Under the pieces are notes generated by a model, which was not told the DNA's origin, searched no databases, and was given only the letters and a program-made list of their open reading frames with translations. Shown here piece by piece: positions 37,292 to 45,600 of a stretch of DNA of 64,000 nt; the first letter of the stretch is position 1; every line of letters begins with the position of its first letter. The DNA comes from Pseudomonadota bacterium (GTDB lineage Bacteria; Pseudomonadota; Gammaproteobacteria; Burkholderiales; Nitrosomonadaceae), in the NCBI GenBank assembly GCA_018240285.1, contig JAFEGA010000006.1, positions 186,001-250,000 on the forward strand. The letters run 5' to 3'. The translations under genes and the position numbers were made by a program.

Positions 37292-38361
37292 ATATATTTA
37301 TATTAAGTCGCAAAATATATAAGCCGGGGTTTGGGACGCTTTATCAACAAAGTGGCTTTTCTTTGATCGAGTTAATGGTCTCAATCGCATTGGGATTATT
37401 AATTATGACTGGAGTGCTCGCATTATATTCCGATTTGACTAGAAGCAATGCTGAGCTAGCACGTATGAATCGGCAAGTTGAAAATGGCCGATTAACTCTG
37501 CATATATTGCAACAAGGGTTGTGGCACGCTGGATATTGGGATACTTACGTGCCAGTTTTACCGTCGGTACTGCCTCCAACAGCAATACCCAATCCATGCT
37601 TGGCTTTTTCTGATTGGGATGCGGCTTATATTAGTAATATCTATTCAATACCCGTGCAAGGTTATACAGCGGGTGGAGCATTACCTTCTGAGTGCTCCTC
37701 AATCGTGACAAACCGGCAAGCAGACTCTGATGTTCTTGTAATTCGCTCAGTTTCGACTTGCGTTGCGGGTGTCGCGGGCTGCGAGAGTTTCACAGCAGGA
37801 AAATTGTATTTGCAGACCCAGTTATGCGGAGATATAGCGCATACCCACTATGTTCCCGGCGCTGCTACTACGCCATTATTGAGCGTTTCCACAGACGTGG
37901 TTTATAAAAAAGACTGTGTAACGGTAGCAGACAAAAGAAAAATGATGATTTCTATTTTCTATGTGAGAAATTATTCTGTTAGTTTAGGAGATGGAATACC
38001 GACACTCATGCGTGCGGACTTTGATTTGAGTGGTGGTGTCGTCAAAATGCAGACAGCGCAACCGATTATTGAGGGTATACAAAGTATACGGTTTGAATAC
38101 GGCCGAGATACGGATGGAAATGGAAGTGTGGATATTTTTGATGATTGTACTACATGCACAGCATTGGATTGGGCAAATGTAGTTGCTGTTCAAGTATATG
38201 TACTTGCGCGGAACTTAGAAGCTTCTGCGGGTTATGTGGAGGATAAGACTTATCGGCTTGGGGCGGCAACATTAGGGCCTTTTAATGACGGATATGTACG
38301 TCATGTGTACTCTAGTTACATCGGTTTGATGAATCCATCTGGTCGAAGAGAGAAACCATGA
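37288..38361 (+). CDS. pilW: Type IV pilus minor pilin PilW
   Basis: A 357-residue protein starting at the ATG at 37288, which overlaps the pilV stop. A leader of about 23 residues ends in Gly before FSLIELMVSIALGLLIMTGV. The large C-terminal domain is PilW-like, with paired Cys (CVAGVAGC, CTTC) and TDGNGSVDIFDDC, an Asp/Asn-rich stretch that could bind calcium. The minor pilin sits with PilV, PilX and PilY1 at the pilus tip. An in-frame start at 37237 lies within pilV and is unlikely. Confidence 0.88.
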   Translation: MNIFILSRKIYKPGFGTLYQQSGFSLIELMVSIALGLLIMTGVLALYSDLTRSNAELARMNRQVENGRLTLHILQQGLWHAGYWDTYVPVLPSVLPPTAIPNPCLAFSDWDAAYISNIYSIPVQGYTAGGALPSECSSIVTNRQADSDVLVIRSVSTCVAGVAGCESFTAGKLYLQTQLCGDIAHTHYVPGAATTPLLSVSTDVVYKKDCVTVADKRKMMISIFYVRNYSVSLGDGIPTLMRADFDLSGGVVKMQTAQPIIEGIQSIRFEYGRDTDGNGSVDIFDDCTTCTALDWANVVAVQVYVLARNLEASAGYVEDKTYRLGAATLGPFNDGYVRHVYSSYIGLMNPSGRREKP

Positions 38362-38864
38362 GAAATGAGAATTCGTTCTCACAGCAGAATGGTGCTACTT
38401 TGGTAGTTGGGTTAATTATGCTGGTCACTATTACTTTGTTAATGCTATCAGCTTTTTCACTTAGCGGCAGCAATCTGAAAGTAGTTGGTAATATGCAATT
38501 CCGCAATGAAGCTATTGCATCTGCCAATATAGCTATCGAACAAACTATCGATATTAATTTCGCAACCATTGATCCCGCAAACTATCCGAATGCCATTGAT
38601 ATCGATATTGATCAAGATAATACGACTGACTATGTCGTAACCATTAAAACCCCCCTCTGTTTAAAAGCCACCTTGGCACCGGCAAATGTAGCAGCATTGA
38701 GTGGAATTAATTCCACGATAACCAATTCATCAAATTATTTGACACTCTGGGAAATTGAAGCAACTGCTCAGAATCAGGCAACTGGTGCCTCGGTCGTTGC
38801 TAAGCAGGGTATTGGTAAGGAAATGGCGCAAAGTGAATATCTGTTGTCTTTGTGTTCAACATAA
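38358..38864 (+). CDS. pilX: Type IV pilus assembly protein PilX
   Basis: A 168-residue protein starting at ATG 38358 across the pilW stop. After QNGATLVVGLIMLVTITLLM there is a single membrane helix without the Glu5 of major pilins, as usual for PilX. The segment SGSNLKVVGNMQFRNEAIA is the family signature. It helps to place PilY1 at the pilus tip. pilY1 begins 24 bases downstream. Confidence 0.85.
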   Translation: MRNENSFSQQNGATLVVGLIMLVTITLLMLSAFSLSGSNLKVVGNMQFRNEAIASANIAIEQTIDINFATIDPANYPNAIDIDIDQDNTTDYVVTIKTPLCLKATLAPANVAALSGINSTITNSSNYLTLWEIEATAQNQATGASVVAKQGIGKEMAQSEYLLSLCST

Positions 38865-38888
38865 TAATTTCAGAAAGAAAGGATATCT

Positions 38889-41800
38889 ATGTTGGCAATA
38901 TTTAGAAGAAATTTGATAATTGTTATGTTTCTATCAATTATCAGCGCCACTTCAATTGCTGAAGATATTGATCTATTCACGGGTGTTACGCCTTCCGGTT
39001 CAGCAGATGTTCCTAATGTTCTGATCATCCTTGACAATACAGCAAACTGGAATACTGCATTCACTAATGAGATTAATGCATTATCAACAGTTCTAGGCGG
39101 TTTGGCTGTAAATAAATTTAGAGTAGGGTTGATGATGTTTAGTGAGACGGGATCGGGTAACGGGAATCCCGATGGTGGATATGTGCGGGCTGCAATTCGG
39201 TTGATGGATTCTTCAAATAAACCGAAATATCAGACCCTTGTTAATAGCTTGCACGTACTCAATGATAAATCCAATAACGGTAAACTCGGATTAACTCTAG
39301 CTGAAGCCTATTATTATTTCTCAGGTGTAAATGCCTATGCTGGATACAATAAAGCAAAGAGAGATTACACTGGAAATACTTCCGGTACTACTGCATCTAC
39401 TGCCGTTTACGCTTTGAGCGGAAATGCATTATCGTCTTCGAATGATACTAGCTATGAGAGTCCGGTGAGTTCAGGGTGTCAAAAGAATTTTATTATTTAC
39501 ATCAGTAATGGCCCTGTACAGGATAATAGTTCTGACACATCAACATCCAATTCAAAACTGTCAGCAGCCGGAGGCAGCACATCGCAAATTACGATTTCTC
39601 CTAGCGGATCGCAGTCAAATTCCGCAGATGAATGGGCGCGTTTCATGGCAAATTCAAGTAATACGCAAATTATCACGTACACCGTTGACGTGGATCCAGG
39701 AACTACAGGCCAAGGACCTGGATTTACCGCATTGTTAAAGAGTATGGCAAGTCAAGGTAAGGGAAAATATTTTGCAGTCAATTCTTCGGTTGATAGAGGT
39801 TCGCAGATTTCCGTAGCATTAAATCAAATTTTTTCTGAAATACAAGCAAAAAATAGTGTTTTTTCTTCGGCCAGCTTACCGGTTAGTGTTAATACACAGG
39901 GTACATACTTAAATCAGATATTTGTAGGTATGTTTCGTCCAGATGCGACTGCAAGTCCCCGTTGGCCAGGAAATCTCAAGCAATACCAATTTAAACCAAG
40001 CTTAGTGAATAATAAAGTCGAATTAAAGTTAGCAGATGCTGACGGTGTCTTGGCGATAAATAATACAACTGGATTTGTTACCCAATGCGCTCGTAGTTTT
40101 TGGACGCCGAGCACAACAAGCCCTGACACCTATTGGTCTTTTACACCGCAGGGTTCGTGCTTAGCTGTTGCCAACTCCGAACAATCCAATACCCCAGATG
40201 GGGAAGTTGTTGAAAAAGGTGCAGCAGCTTATAAAGTACGAGCGATTGGTTCTGGGTCACGCATTGTTAAAACTTGTGATGCGGCCAGTTGTACGGGGTT
40301 GACTAGTTTTAATGATGCTAACACTTCAATTACCCAATCCTTATTGGGAGTGACAAGTAGTAGTGAGCGAACCAATCTCATCAATTGGGTTCGTGGTCAG
40401 GATGTTAAGGATGAAAATATTAATGGGAATATCACTGAAATGAGGCCATCTGCACATGGCGATATTGTTCATTCAAGGCCTGTTGCTGTTGACTATGGTG
40501 GAAGTACCGGGGTCGTTGTGTTTTATGGTGCCAGTGACGGCATGTTTCATGCGATCAATGGAAATCAAACGAGTAGTATTGGAACTTTAACGCCCGGCAG
40601 TGAGCTATGGACATTTGTTGCACCCGAGCAATACGGACGGTTAAAACGTATTTATGATAATAGCCCGGCTATTACCTATCCAAGTATTGGTGATATCACA
40701 GTTAAACCTTATTTTTTTGATGGCCGTGTTACCGCCTATAAAGATGCGAGTACCGTATGGGTTTACGCTACGCAACGGCGTGGTGGAAGGATGATTTATG
40801 CTTTTGATGCAAGTACGCCAACAAACCCTAGTTTGAAATGGCGTCAGGGCTGCCCTAATTTGAACAATGATACAGGGTGTACTTCAACTGACTTTAGTGG
40901 CATTGGACAAACCTGGTCGGCGGCAATCACCTTAAAATCATCAGGCTATATTTCTGGGTCGGCGCCATTACCAATGCTAATCATAGGAGGCGGATACGAC
41001 ACTTGTGAAGATGGAACGGGAGGAAGCGATCTCAATACCTGCACAGCTCCAAAGGGAAACAGGGTTTTTGTTTTGGATGCGAATAGTGGAATCTTACTCA
41101 AAACTTTCTCTACGGATCGCAGTGTAGTGGGAGATGTGACGGTTGTGCCAAATTCTGTCACGGGATTGGCGGAATATGCTTACGCAGCCGATACGGGTGG
41201 AAATGTTTATCGCATTACGATCGGATCAAATCTACCTGCTAATTGGACTATTACAAAGATTGCTTCGCTTGGATGCAGTACAACCAATTGCCCAGGCGGA
41301 GTGGCCAATCGTAAATTTATGTTTGCTCCCGAAGTCGTTGTAGCGCCTGACTACAACATCGTTTTGATCGGGTCTGGCGATCGTGAGCACCCACTTTTAA
41401 GTAATACAACCACGGTCAGTGTCGATAATGCATTCTTCATGATTAAAGACAAACCATCTGATACTGTGTGGTGGTCATCGGAAGCAGCAAATTGTGAGTC
41501 GCAGGCGTTGGCATGTATTACTTCACTGCTTTCGATAGATCCCGATAGTACTTTGTTACCAACAGATGAGCAATTAGCTGCCAAGAAAGGGTGGTATATG
41601 CCTTTTGGTGCTGGTGATCATGATAAGGAGCAGGTTGTGACATCAGCAATTGCTGTACTCGGGGTTGTTACCTTTAGTACTCATACACCGACACCTACTG
41701 ATTCAAATAGCTGTGGGTCAAATTTAGGATTGGCGCGTGTATATAATCTTGGTTTCTTGAATGGGAAGCCTGCCTCTGGAACAACAAGATATATTCCAAT

Positions 41801-41993
41801 TACAGGTGGTGGTTTGCCACCTTCACCAGTGGCTGGGTTAGTGACCGTTGTACATCCAACCACTGGTCAAAATATTACAGTGCCATTTGTAATAGGTTCG
41901 AGTCCCGATTCTCCGCTTGAAGGGGCATCACCTCAAGCAATTGCAACACCATCTAGCGCTAAAACCCGGGCATACTGGTATTTGCAGCAATAA
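38889..41993 (+). CDS. pilY1: Pilus tip adhesin PilY1
   Basis: A 1034-residue secreted protein with an N-terminal signal segment. The N-terminal half has a von Willebrand A-like region (VPNVLIILDNTANW, with a degenerate metal site). The C-terminal half is the PilY1 beta-propeller: AHGDIVHSRPVAVDYGG, FYGASDGMFHAING, ELWTFVAPEQYGRLKRI and YATQRRGGRMIYAFDAS. The protein works in pilus extension, adhesion and surface sensing. It is the largest gene of the operon. The stretch 39360-39640 is Ser/Thr/Asn-rich and probably a flexible linker. RBS: GAAAGGATATCT. Confidence 0.92.
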   Translation: MLAIFRRNLIIVMFLSIISATSIAEDIDLFTGVTPSGSADVPNVLIILDNTANWNTAFTNEINALSTVLGGLAVNKFRVGLMMFSETGSGNGNPDGGYVRAAIRLMDSSNKPKYQTLVNSLHVLNDKSNNGKLGLTLAEAYYYFSGVNAYAGYNKAKRDYTGNTSGTTASTAVYALSGNALSSSNDTSYESPVSSGCQKNFIIYISNGPVQDNSSDTSTSNSKLSAAGGSTSQITISPSGSQSNSADEWARFMANSSNTQIITYTVDVDPGTTGQGPGFTALLKSMASQGKGKYFAVNSSVDRGSQISVALNQIFSEIQAKNSVFSSASLPVSVNTQGTYLNQIFVGMFRPDATASPRWPGNLKQYQFKPSLVNNKVELKLADADGVLAINNTTGFVTQCARSFWTPSTTSPDTYWSFTPQGSCLAVANSEQSNTPDGEVVEKGAAAYKVRAIGSGSRIVKTCDAASCTGLTSFNDANTSITQSLLGVTSSSERTNLINWVRGQDVKDENINGNITEMRPSAHGDIVHSRPVAVDYGGSTGVVVFYGASDGMFHAINGNQTSSIGTLTPGSELWTFVAPEQYGRLKRIYDNSPAITYPSIGDITVKPYFFDGRVTAYKDASTVWVYATQRRGGRMIYAFDASTPTNPSLKWRQGCPNLNNDTGCTSTDFSGIGQTWSAAITLKSSGYISGSAPLPMLIIGGGYDTCEDGTGGSDLNTCTAPKGNRVFVLDANSGILLKTFSTDRSVVGDVTVVPNSVTGLAEYAYAADTGGNVYRITIGSNLPANWTITKIASLGCSTTNCPGGVANRKFMFAPEVVVAPDYNIVLIGSGDREHPLLSNTTTVSVDNAFFMIKDKPSDTVWWSSEAANCESQALACITSLLSIDPDSTLLPTDEQLAAKKGWYMPFGAGDHDKEQVVTSAIAVLGVVTFSTHTPTPTDSNSCGSNLGLARVYNLGFLNGKPASGTTRYIPITGGGLPPSPVAGLVTVVHPTTGQNITVPFVIGSSPDSPLEGASPQAIATPSSAKTRAYWYLQQ

Positions 41994-42015
41994 AATACAA
42001 AATTAGAGTGAGAAA

Positions 42016-42573
42016 ATGGACATCACAGAGAAATTTCAAATTCCTCGTGGGGTAACTCTGATTGAATTATTAGTAACTCTTTCAGTGCTTTCAATTTTAC
42101 TAACTATAGGTGTGCCTTCTTTCAACCAGTTTTCCACTAGTAGCCGTTTGAATAGTTATTCCAATACACTGTTTTCTCATATGGCGTTAGCTAGATCGGA
42201 AGCGATAAAAAGGAATTCACGCGTTGTCGTTTGCAAAAGTTCGGATGGATTGTCGTGTACGAATTCAGGCAATTGGAGTCAAGGGTGGGTTGTATTTGTT
42301 GATCTAGATAACAATGCGAATATTAGTGGCGGTGAACAAATTCTCACTACAATGTCATCCTTACCAAGTGGTTATAGTTTTTCTGGGAATGCAAATGTTA
42401 GCGGGTATGTTTCTTATGATGGACAGGGGATTACTAAACTGATTACTGGTGCATTTCAATCCGGCACAATTACATTGTGCCCAAAACCACCAGCAGAAGG
42501 TGGTAATGGGAGGAATATCGTAATAAGCAGTAGTGGAAGATTGCGTATTGCCAGGATAACTTCCTGTGCATAA
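42016..42573 (+). CDS. fimT: Type IV pilus pseudopilin FimT/GspH family
   Basis: A 185-residue prepilin. The leader MDITEKFQIPRG precedes VTLIELLVTLSVLSILLTIG. The segment LFSHMALARSEAIKRNSRVVVCKS is the GspH/FimT domain signature, and a Cys pair near the end may close a loop (TLCPKPPAEGG to SCA). FimT proteins support pilus assembly and, in some species, DNA binding during uptake. The gene ends the pilus operon, and a composite repeat element starts 10 bases after its stop. Confidence 0.88.
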   Translation: MDITEKFQIPRGVTLIELLVTLSVLSILLTIGVPSFNQFSTSSRLNSYSNTLFSHMALARSEAIKRNSRVVVCKSSDGLSCTNSGNWSQGWVVFVDLDNNANISGGEQILTTMSSLPSGYSFSGNANVSGYVSYDGQGITKLITGAFQSGTITLCPKPPAEGGNGRNIVISSSGRLRIARITSCA

Positions 42574-42583
42574 TCAGAATTTC

Positions 42584-42840
42584 CTTAAGGAAACGCTGAT
42601 TAATTGACTGCGCGAGCGAATTGCTTCGTTGCGCGGTACTCACACTCTCACTTATCTTGTTGATATGTCTCGGTTGCTGCGTTCCGTGCGCCTATCGCTT
42701 CGTCTCCTTCGCCGAATTAATCTCTGTGGGTTCAATTCCCCGCCCCTTGGGGCGAAAGCTGGTTGAGAACCAGCAGATTGAGGAGCGCAGTTAATACCCC
42801 GCTGCTTGCGGCGGGGTGCTTTATTCAGCGCTTCCTTAAG
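42584..42840. repeat. Composite inverted-repeat element, copy 4, with nested hairpin insert
   Basis: Terminal repeats CTTAAGGAAACGCTGATTAA (42584-42603) and, inverted, TTATTCAGCGCTTCCTTAAG (42821-42840) match at 18 of 20 positions. An inner dyad GATTAATT (42598-42605) and AATTAATC (42715-42722) marks the ends of an original element of about 150 bp. Between the inner right arm and the outer right terminus lies about 100 bp of hairpins (42723-42823), apparently inserted into the right arm. The outer termini resemble those of copies 1 and 3. The right end sits inside the truncated comEA. Confidence 0.72.
42741..42817. repeat. Three consecutive hairpins, REP-like
   Basis: Three hairpins follow each other: CGCCCC/GGGGCG (42741-42754), CTGGTT/AACCAG (42759-42773, GAG loop) and ACCCCGC/GCGGGGT (42796-42817). 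The spacing and GC-rich tips resemble REP sequences mobilised by RAYT (IS200-like) transposases. No transposase is present nearby. The last hairpin, followed by GCTTTATT, could also stop transcription. Confidence 0.5.
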
Positions 42841-43002
42841 TCAAAAGCGATCATTGAGTATCGTGAGAAAAGCGGTGCTTTCACTTCCGTGGACGATTTG
42901 GCAAAAGTGAGCGGAATCGGTCCGCGAACAATCAAGCAGCTGCGTGATGCGGCTATTGTCGAAGGCGAAAAAAGCGCAGAAGTTCCAGCTAAGCCGGAGT
43001 AG
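42838..43002 (+). pseudogene. comEA: ComEA fragment: C-terminal half only
   Basis: The frame from 42838 encodes KSKAIIEYREKSGAFTSVDD and continues through KVSGIGPRTIKQLRD to the stop at 43000-43002. This is the C-terminal half of the paired helix-hairpin-helix domain of ComEA, the periplasmic DNA-binding protein of natural transformation. The signal peptide and first hairpin (usually VNINTA...GIGP) are missing; their place is taken by the repeat element ending at 42840. A start in the element (42763) could make a 79-residue chimera without a signal peptide, which would not reach the periplasm. A terminator follows at 43021. Confidence 0.75.
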
Positions 43003-43020
43003 TTTGTTGTGGTGGATTAG

Positions 43021-43054
43021 AACCCCTTCTGAAGTAATTCAGAAGGGGTTTTTA
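43021..43054 (+). terminator. Intrinsic terminator after the comEA fragment
   Basis: A perfect 13-bp stem (AACCCCTTCTGAA, 43021-43033; inverse at 43038-43050) has a GTAA loop and a TTTTTA tail. Its survival shows that the end of the original comEA transcript unit is intact. Confidence 0.93.
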
Positions 43055-43131
43055 TTTGTGTGATTACATTGTTTCAATGCGGGTGGCAGCTTGTGCGATA
43101 ATCTAGCCTATCCGTAAAAAAGTTTGAATTC

Positions 43132-44019
43132 ATGTATAAAACGATTGAGAATTTTGTTGGCAACACGCCTTTAGTAAGACTCAAGCGCCTACCCGGAAAA
43201 ACCCAAAATATTATTCTTGCCAAACTTGAAGGCAATAATCCGGCGGGGTCGGTAAAAGACCGTCCGGCTTTGTCGATGATTTCCCATGCGCAGAGACGCG
43301 GCGAAATCAAACCGGGCGACACCCTGATCGAAGCCACCAGCGGCAATACCGGCATTGCGCTGGCAATGGCTGCCGCCATGATGGGATATCGCATGGTGCT
43401 GGTTATGCCGGAAAATCTCAGCATCGAACGGCGGCAGTCGATGAGTGCTTACGGCGCGGAAATCATCCTCACGCCGAAAAGTGGTGGCATGGAGCAGGCG
43501 CGCGATCTGGCGGAGAAGATGCGTGCTGAAGGAAAAGGTATCATTCTCGATCAATTCGCCAATCCGGATAATCCGCTGGCGCACTATGAAAGCACGGCAC
43601 CGGAAATCTGGCGCGATACGCAAGGAAAAGTCACGCATTTTGTCAGCAGCATGGGAACCACGGGTACCATCATGGGGTGCTCGCGATTTTTCAAGGAGCA
43701 GGCAACACCGGTCAAAGTGATCGGCGTGCAGCCGGAGGAAGGCGCGCAGATTCCCGGAATCCGCAAGTGGTCACCGGCGTACCTGCCGAAAATTTTCGAC
43801 GCCAAACAAGTCGATGAGATGATTTATGTTTCTCAGCCCGAAGCGGAGGATATGACACGCCGCTTGGCGCGCGAGGAAGGAATTTTCGCCGGCATTTCAT
43901 CCGGTGGAGCATTGGTGGCTGCATTGCGCGTATCCGCTGCGGTTGAAAACGCTGTCATCGTCTTCATCGTGTGCGATCGCGGCGATCGTTATTTGTCGAC
44001 CGGTGTTTTTTCCGCTTAG
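43132..44019 (+). CDS. cysM: Cysteine synthase B
   Basis: A 295-residue PLP enzyme. PLP Lys42 lies in NPAGSVKDRPAL, the substrate loop is EATSGNTGIALAMAAA, and the phosphate-binding loop is SSMGTTGTIMG. The segment GVQPEEGAQIPGIRKWSP and the ending IVFIVCDRGDRYLSTGVF favour the CysM type over CysK. It makes cysteine from O-acetylserine and sulfide (or thiosulfate). It is the final step for the cysE and cysIHDN genes elsewhere in the window. ybgC follows 50 bases downstream. Confidence 0.93.
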   Translation: MYKTIENFVGNTPLVRLKRLPGKTQNIILAKLEGNNPAGSVKDRPALSMISHAQRRGEIKPGDTLIEATSGNTGIALAMAAAMMGYRMVLVMPENLSIERRQSMSAYGAEIILTPKSGGMEQARDLAEKMRAEGKGIILDQFANPDNPLAHYESTAPEIWRDTQGKVTHFVSSMGTTGTIMGCSRFFKEQATPVKVIGVQPEEGAQIPGIRKWSPAYLPKIFDAKQVDEMIYVSQPEAEDMTRRLAREEGIFAGISSGGALVAALRVSAAVENAVIVFIVCDRGDRYLSTGVFSA

Positions 44020-44069
44020 GGAAAAAAAGCCGGTATGAGGTATCATTGCAGCCTGGTGTTCAATTCACA

Positions 44070-44480
44070 ATGCTAAACGATAATTTTTCGCTTCCCGTTC
44101 GCGTTTATTATCAGGATACGGATGCGGGCGGCGTGGTCTATCATTCGACATATCTGAATTTCCTGGAACGGGCGCGCTACGAGTGGCTCAGGGCCTTGGG
44201 GTTCAATGTGCATTCAATGAGCGAAATTCATAAGATACTATTCATGGTGCGTGCATTGGAGATTGAATATTTAAAACCGGCCGTGCTGGATGATCTGCTG
44301 CAAGTATCGGTTGCGGTTACCGAAGTCGGCGGAAGCCGTATCGCATTACTGCAGGAAATCACATGCAGTCATGTAAAGCTAGTCAATGCCACGGTGCAGG
44401 TGGTGTGTGTCGGTGCGGAAACGCTCAAACCCACGCGTATTCCCGCACTATTACGTGAGAAAATTAGGAAAGTCGCATGA
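44070..44480 (+). CDS. ybgC: Acyl-CoA thioesterase YbgC
   Basis: A 136-residue hot-dog-fold thioesterase. The catalytic Asp is in VYYQDTDAGGVVYHSTY, followed by LNFLERARYEWLRALG. The start ATG at 44070 removes a 33-residue in-frame extension that would overlap cysM. It acts on short-chain acyl-CoA and opens the tol-pal cluster as in most proteobacteria. Its stop overlaps tolQ (ATGA). Confidence 0.93.
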   Translation: MLNDNFSLPVRVYYQDTDAGGVVYHSTYLNFLERARYEWLRALGFNVHSMSEIHKILFMVRALEIEYLKPAVLDDLLQVSVAVTEVGGSRIALLQEITCSHVKLVNATVQVVCVGAETLKPTRIPALLREKIRKVA

Positions 44481-45157
44481 GTACAACAGTAACACAAGAT
44501 ATGTCGTTTCTTCATCTGATCACTAGCGCCAGTGTGTTGGTGCAATTGGTGATGCTGATTCTGATGTTGATTTCACTTTCATCGTGGTGGTTCATATTCC
44601 GCAAATTGTTCGTCATCCGCTACGAGATCAAAAAAACCGATGATTTCGAGGATATTTTCTGGCGCGGTGTCGATTTGAACGCGTTGCATCAACGTATCAT
44701 CAGTTCGCGCTATGAATCAGGCAGCTTGGAGCGCATTTTTGCCGCTGGTTTTGGCGAGTTCACCAAGCATCCTGCCGGGTCTGATCTGGAAGCGGTGATG
44801 GAAAGCACGCGCAGGGCTATGCGCGCTACGTATCAGCGGGAAATGGACTATCTGGAGTCGCATTTGTCTTTTCTCGCCACTGTCGGATCGGTCAGTCCTT
44901 ACATCGGCCTGTTCGGTACTGTATGGGGCATTATGAATTCCTTCCGCAGTTTATCGAGCGTGACCCAAGCGACCATCGCCCATGTCGCGCCAGGGATTGC
45001 CGAAGCGTTGATCGCCACCGCGATGGGATTGTTTGCGGCGATTCCGGCGGTAGTGGCCTACAACCGTTACGCCAGCAGAACGGATCAACTGGCAACGCGT
45101 TTTGAGAGTTTTATGGAAGAGTTGTCCAATGTGTTGCAACGGCGAGCAGCTGAATAA
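44477..45157 (+). CDS. tolQ: Tol-Pal system protein TolQ
   Basis: A 226-residue inner-membrane protein of the MotA/ExbB/TolQ family with three helices (about 18-40, 135-160 and 170-195). The signature SVSPYIGLFGTVWGIMNSF precedes the second helix, and GIAEALIATAMGLFAAIPAV forms the third. With TolR it uses the proton gradient to energise TolA. It starts four bases before the ybgC stop. Confidence 0.95.
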   Translation: MSTTVTQDMSFLHLITSASVLVQLVMLILMLISLSSWWFIFRKLFVIRYEIKKTDDFEDIFWRGVDLNALHQRIISSRYESGSLERIFAAGFGEFTKHPAGSDLEAVMESTRRAMRATYQREMDYLESHLSFLATVGSVSPYIGLFGTVWGIMNSFRSLSSVTQATIAHVAPGIAEALIATAMGLFAAIPAVVAYNRYASRTDQLATRFESFMEELSNVLQRRAAE

Positions 45158-45176
45158 ACGAGATTGAGGGGTTGTT

Positions 45177-45590
45177 ATGGCGCGTCGTGCCAAGCATAGG
45201 CTGGTGAATGAAATCAATGTAGTGCCCTACATTGATGTGATGCTGGTGCTGCTGATCATTTTCATGATCACGGCACCGATGATTAACCACGGCCAGATAG
45301 AATTGCCGCAAATCGGCAAATCGCTGGCGGCACCGGTGGCGCCGCTGGAAGTGATCATTAAAGCGGACGGCAGTCTGACCCTGCGCGATCGTGCCAAGTC
45401 AACAACAGAGCAAAAAGTCGATCGCAATCAGCTGATCGAAGCGATCAAGCAAAAGCAGACGCAAAATGCCGAGCAGCCGGTTGTCATCGCCGCAGATAAA
45501 AATGTGCGTTACGAAGAAGTCATCAAAGTGATGGATATTCTGCAGCAAAACCAGGTGCAGAAAGTCGGTTTGTTGGCTCAACAGAAATGA
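45177..45590 (+). CDS. tolR: Tol-Pal system protein TolR
   Basis: A 137-residue ExbD/TolR protein. A short cytoplasmic N-terminus ends in VNEINVVPYIDVMLVLLIIF, with the essential Asp in the single membrane helix. The periplasmic domain (residues 40-137) follows. The start ATG at 45177 comes 19 bases after tolQ, with TTGAGGGGTTGTT upstream. Confidence 0.95.
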   Translation: MARRAKHRLVNEINVVPYIDVMLVLLIIFMITAPMINHGQIELPQIGKSLAAPVAPLEVIIKADGSLTLRDRAKSTTEQKVDRNQLIEAIKQKQTQNAEQPVVIAADKNVRYEEVIKVMDILQQNQVQKVGLLAQQK

Positions 45591-45600
45591 ACGATTGCTC

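Noticed and set aside
42725-42760. T-arm-like GGGTTCAATTCCCC as a tRNA or tRNA remnant
   Set aside because: No acceptor, D-arm or anticodon arm could be found on either side; the region folds better as REP-like hairpins.
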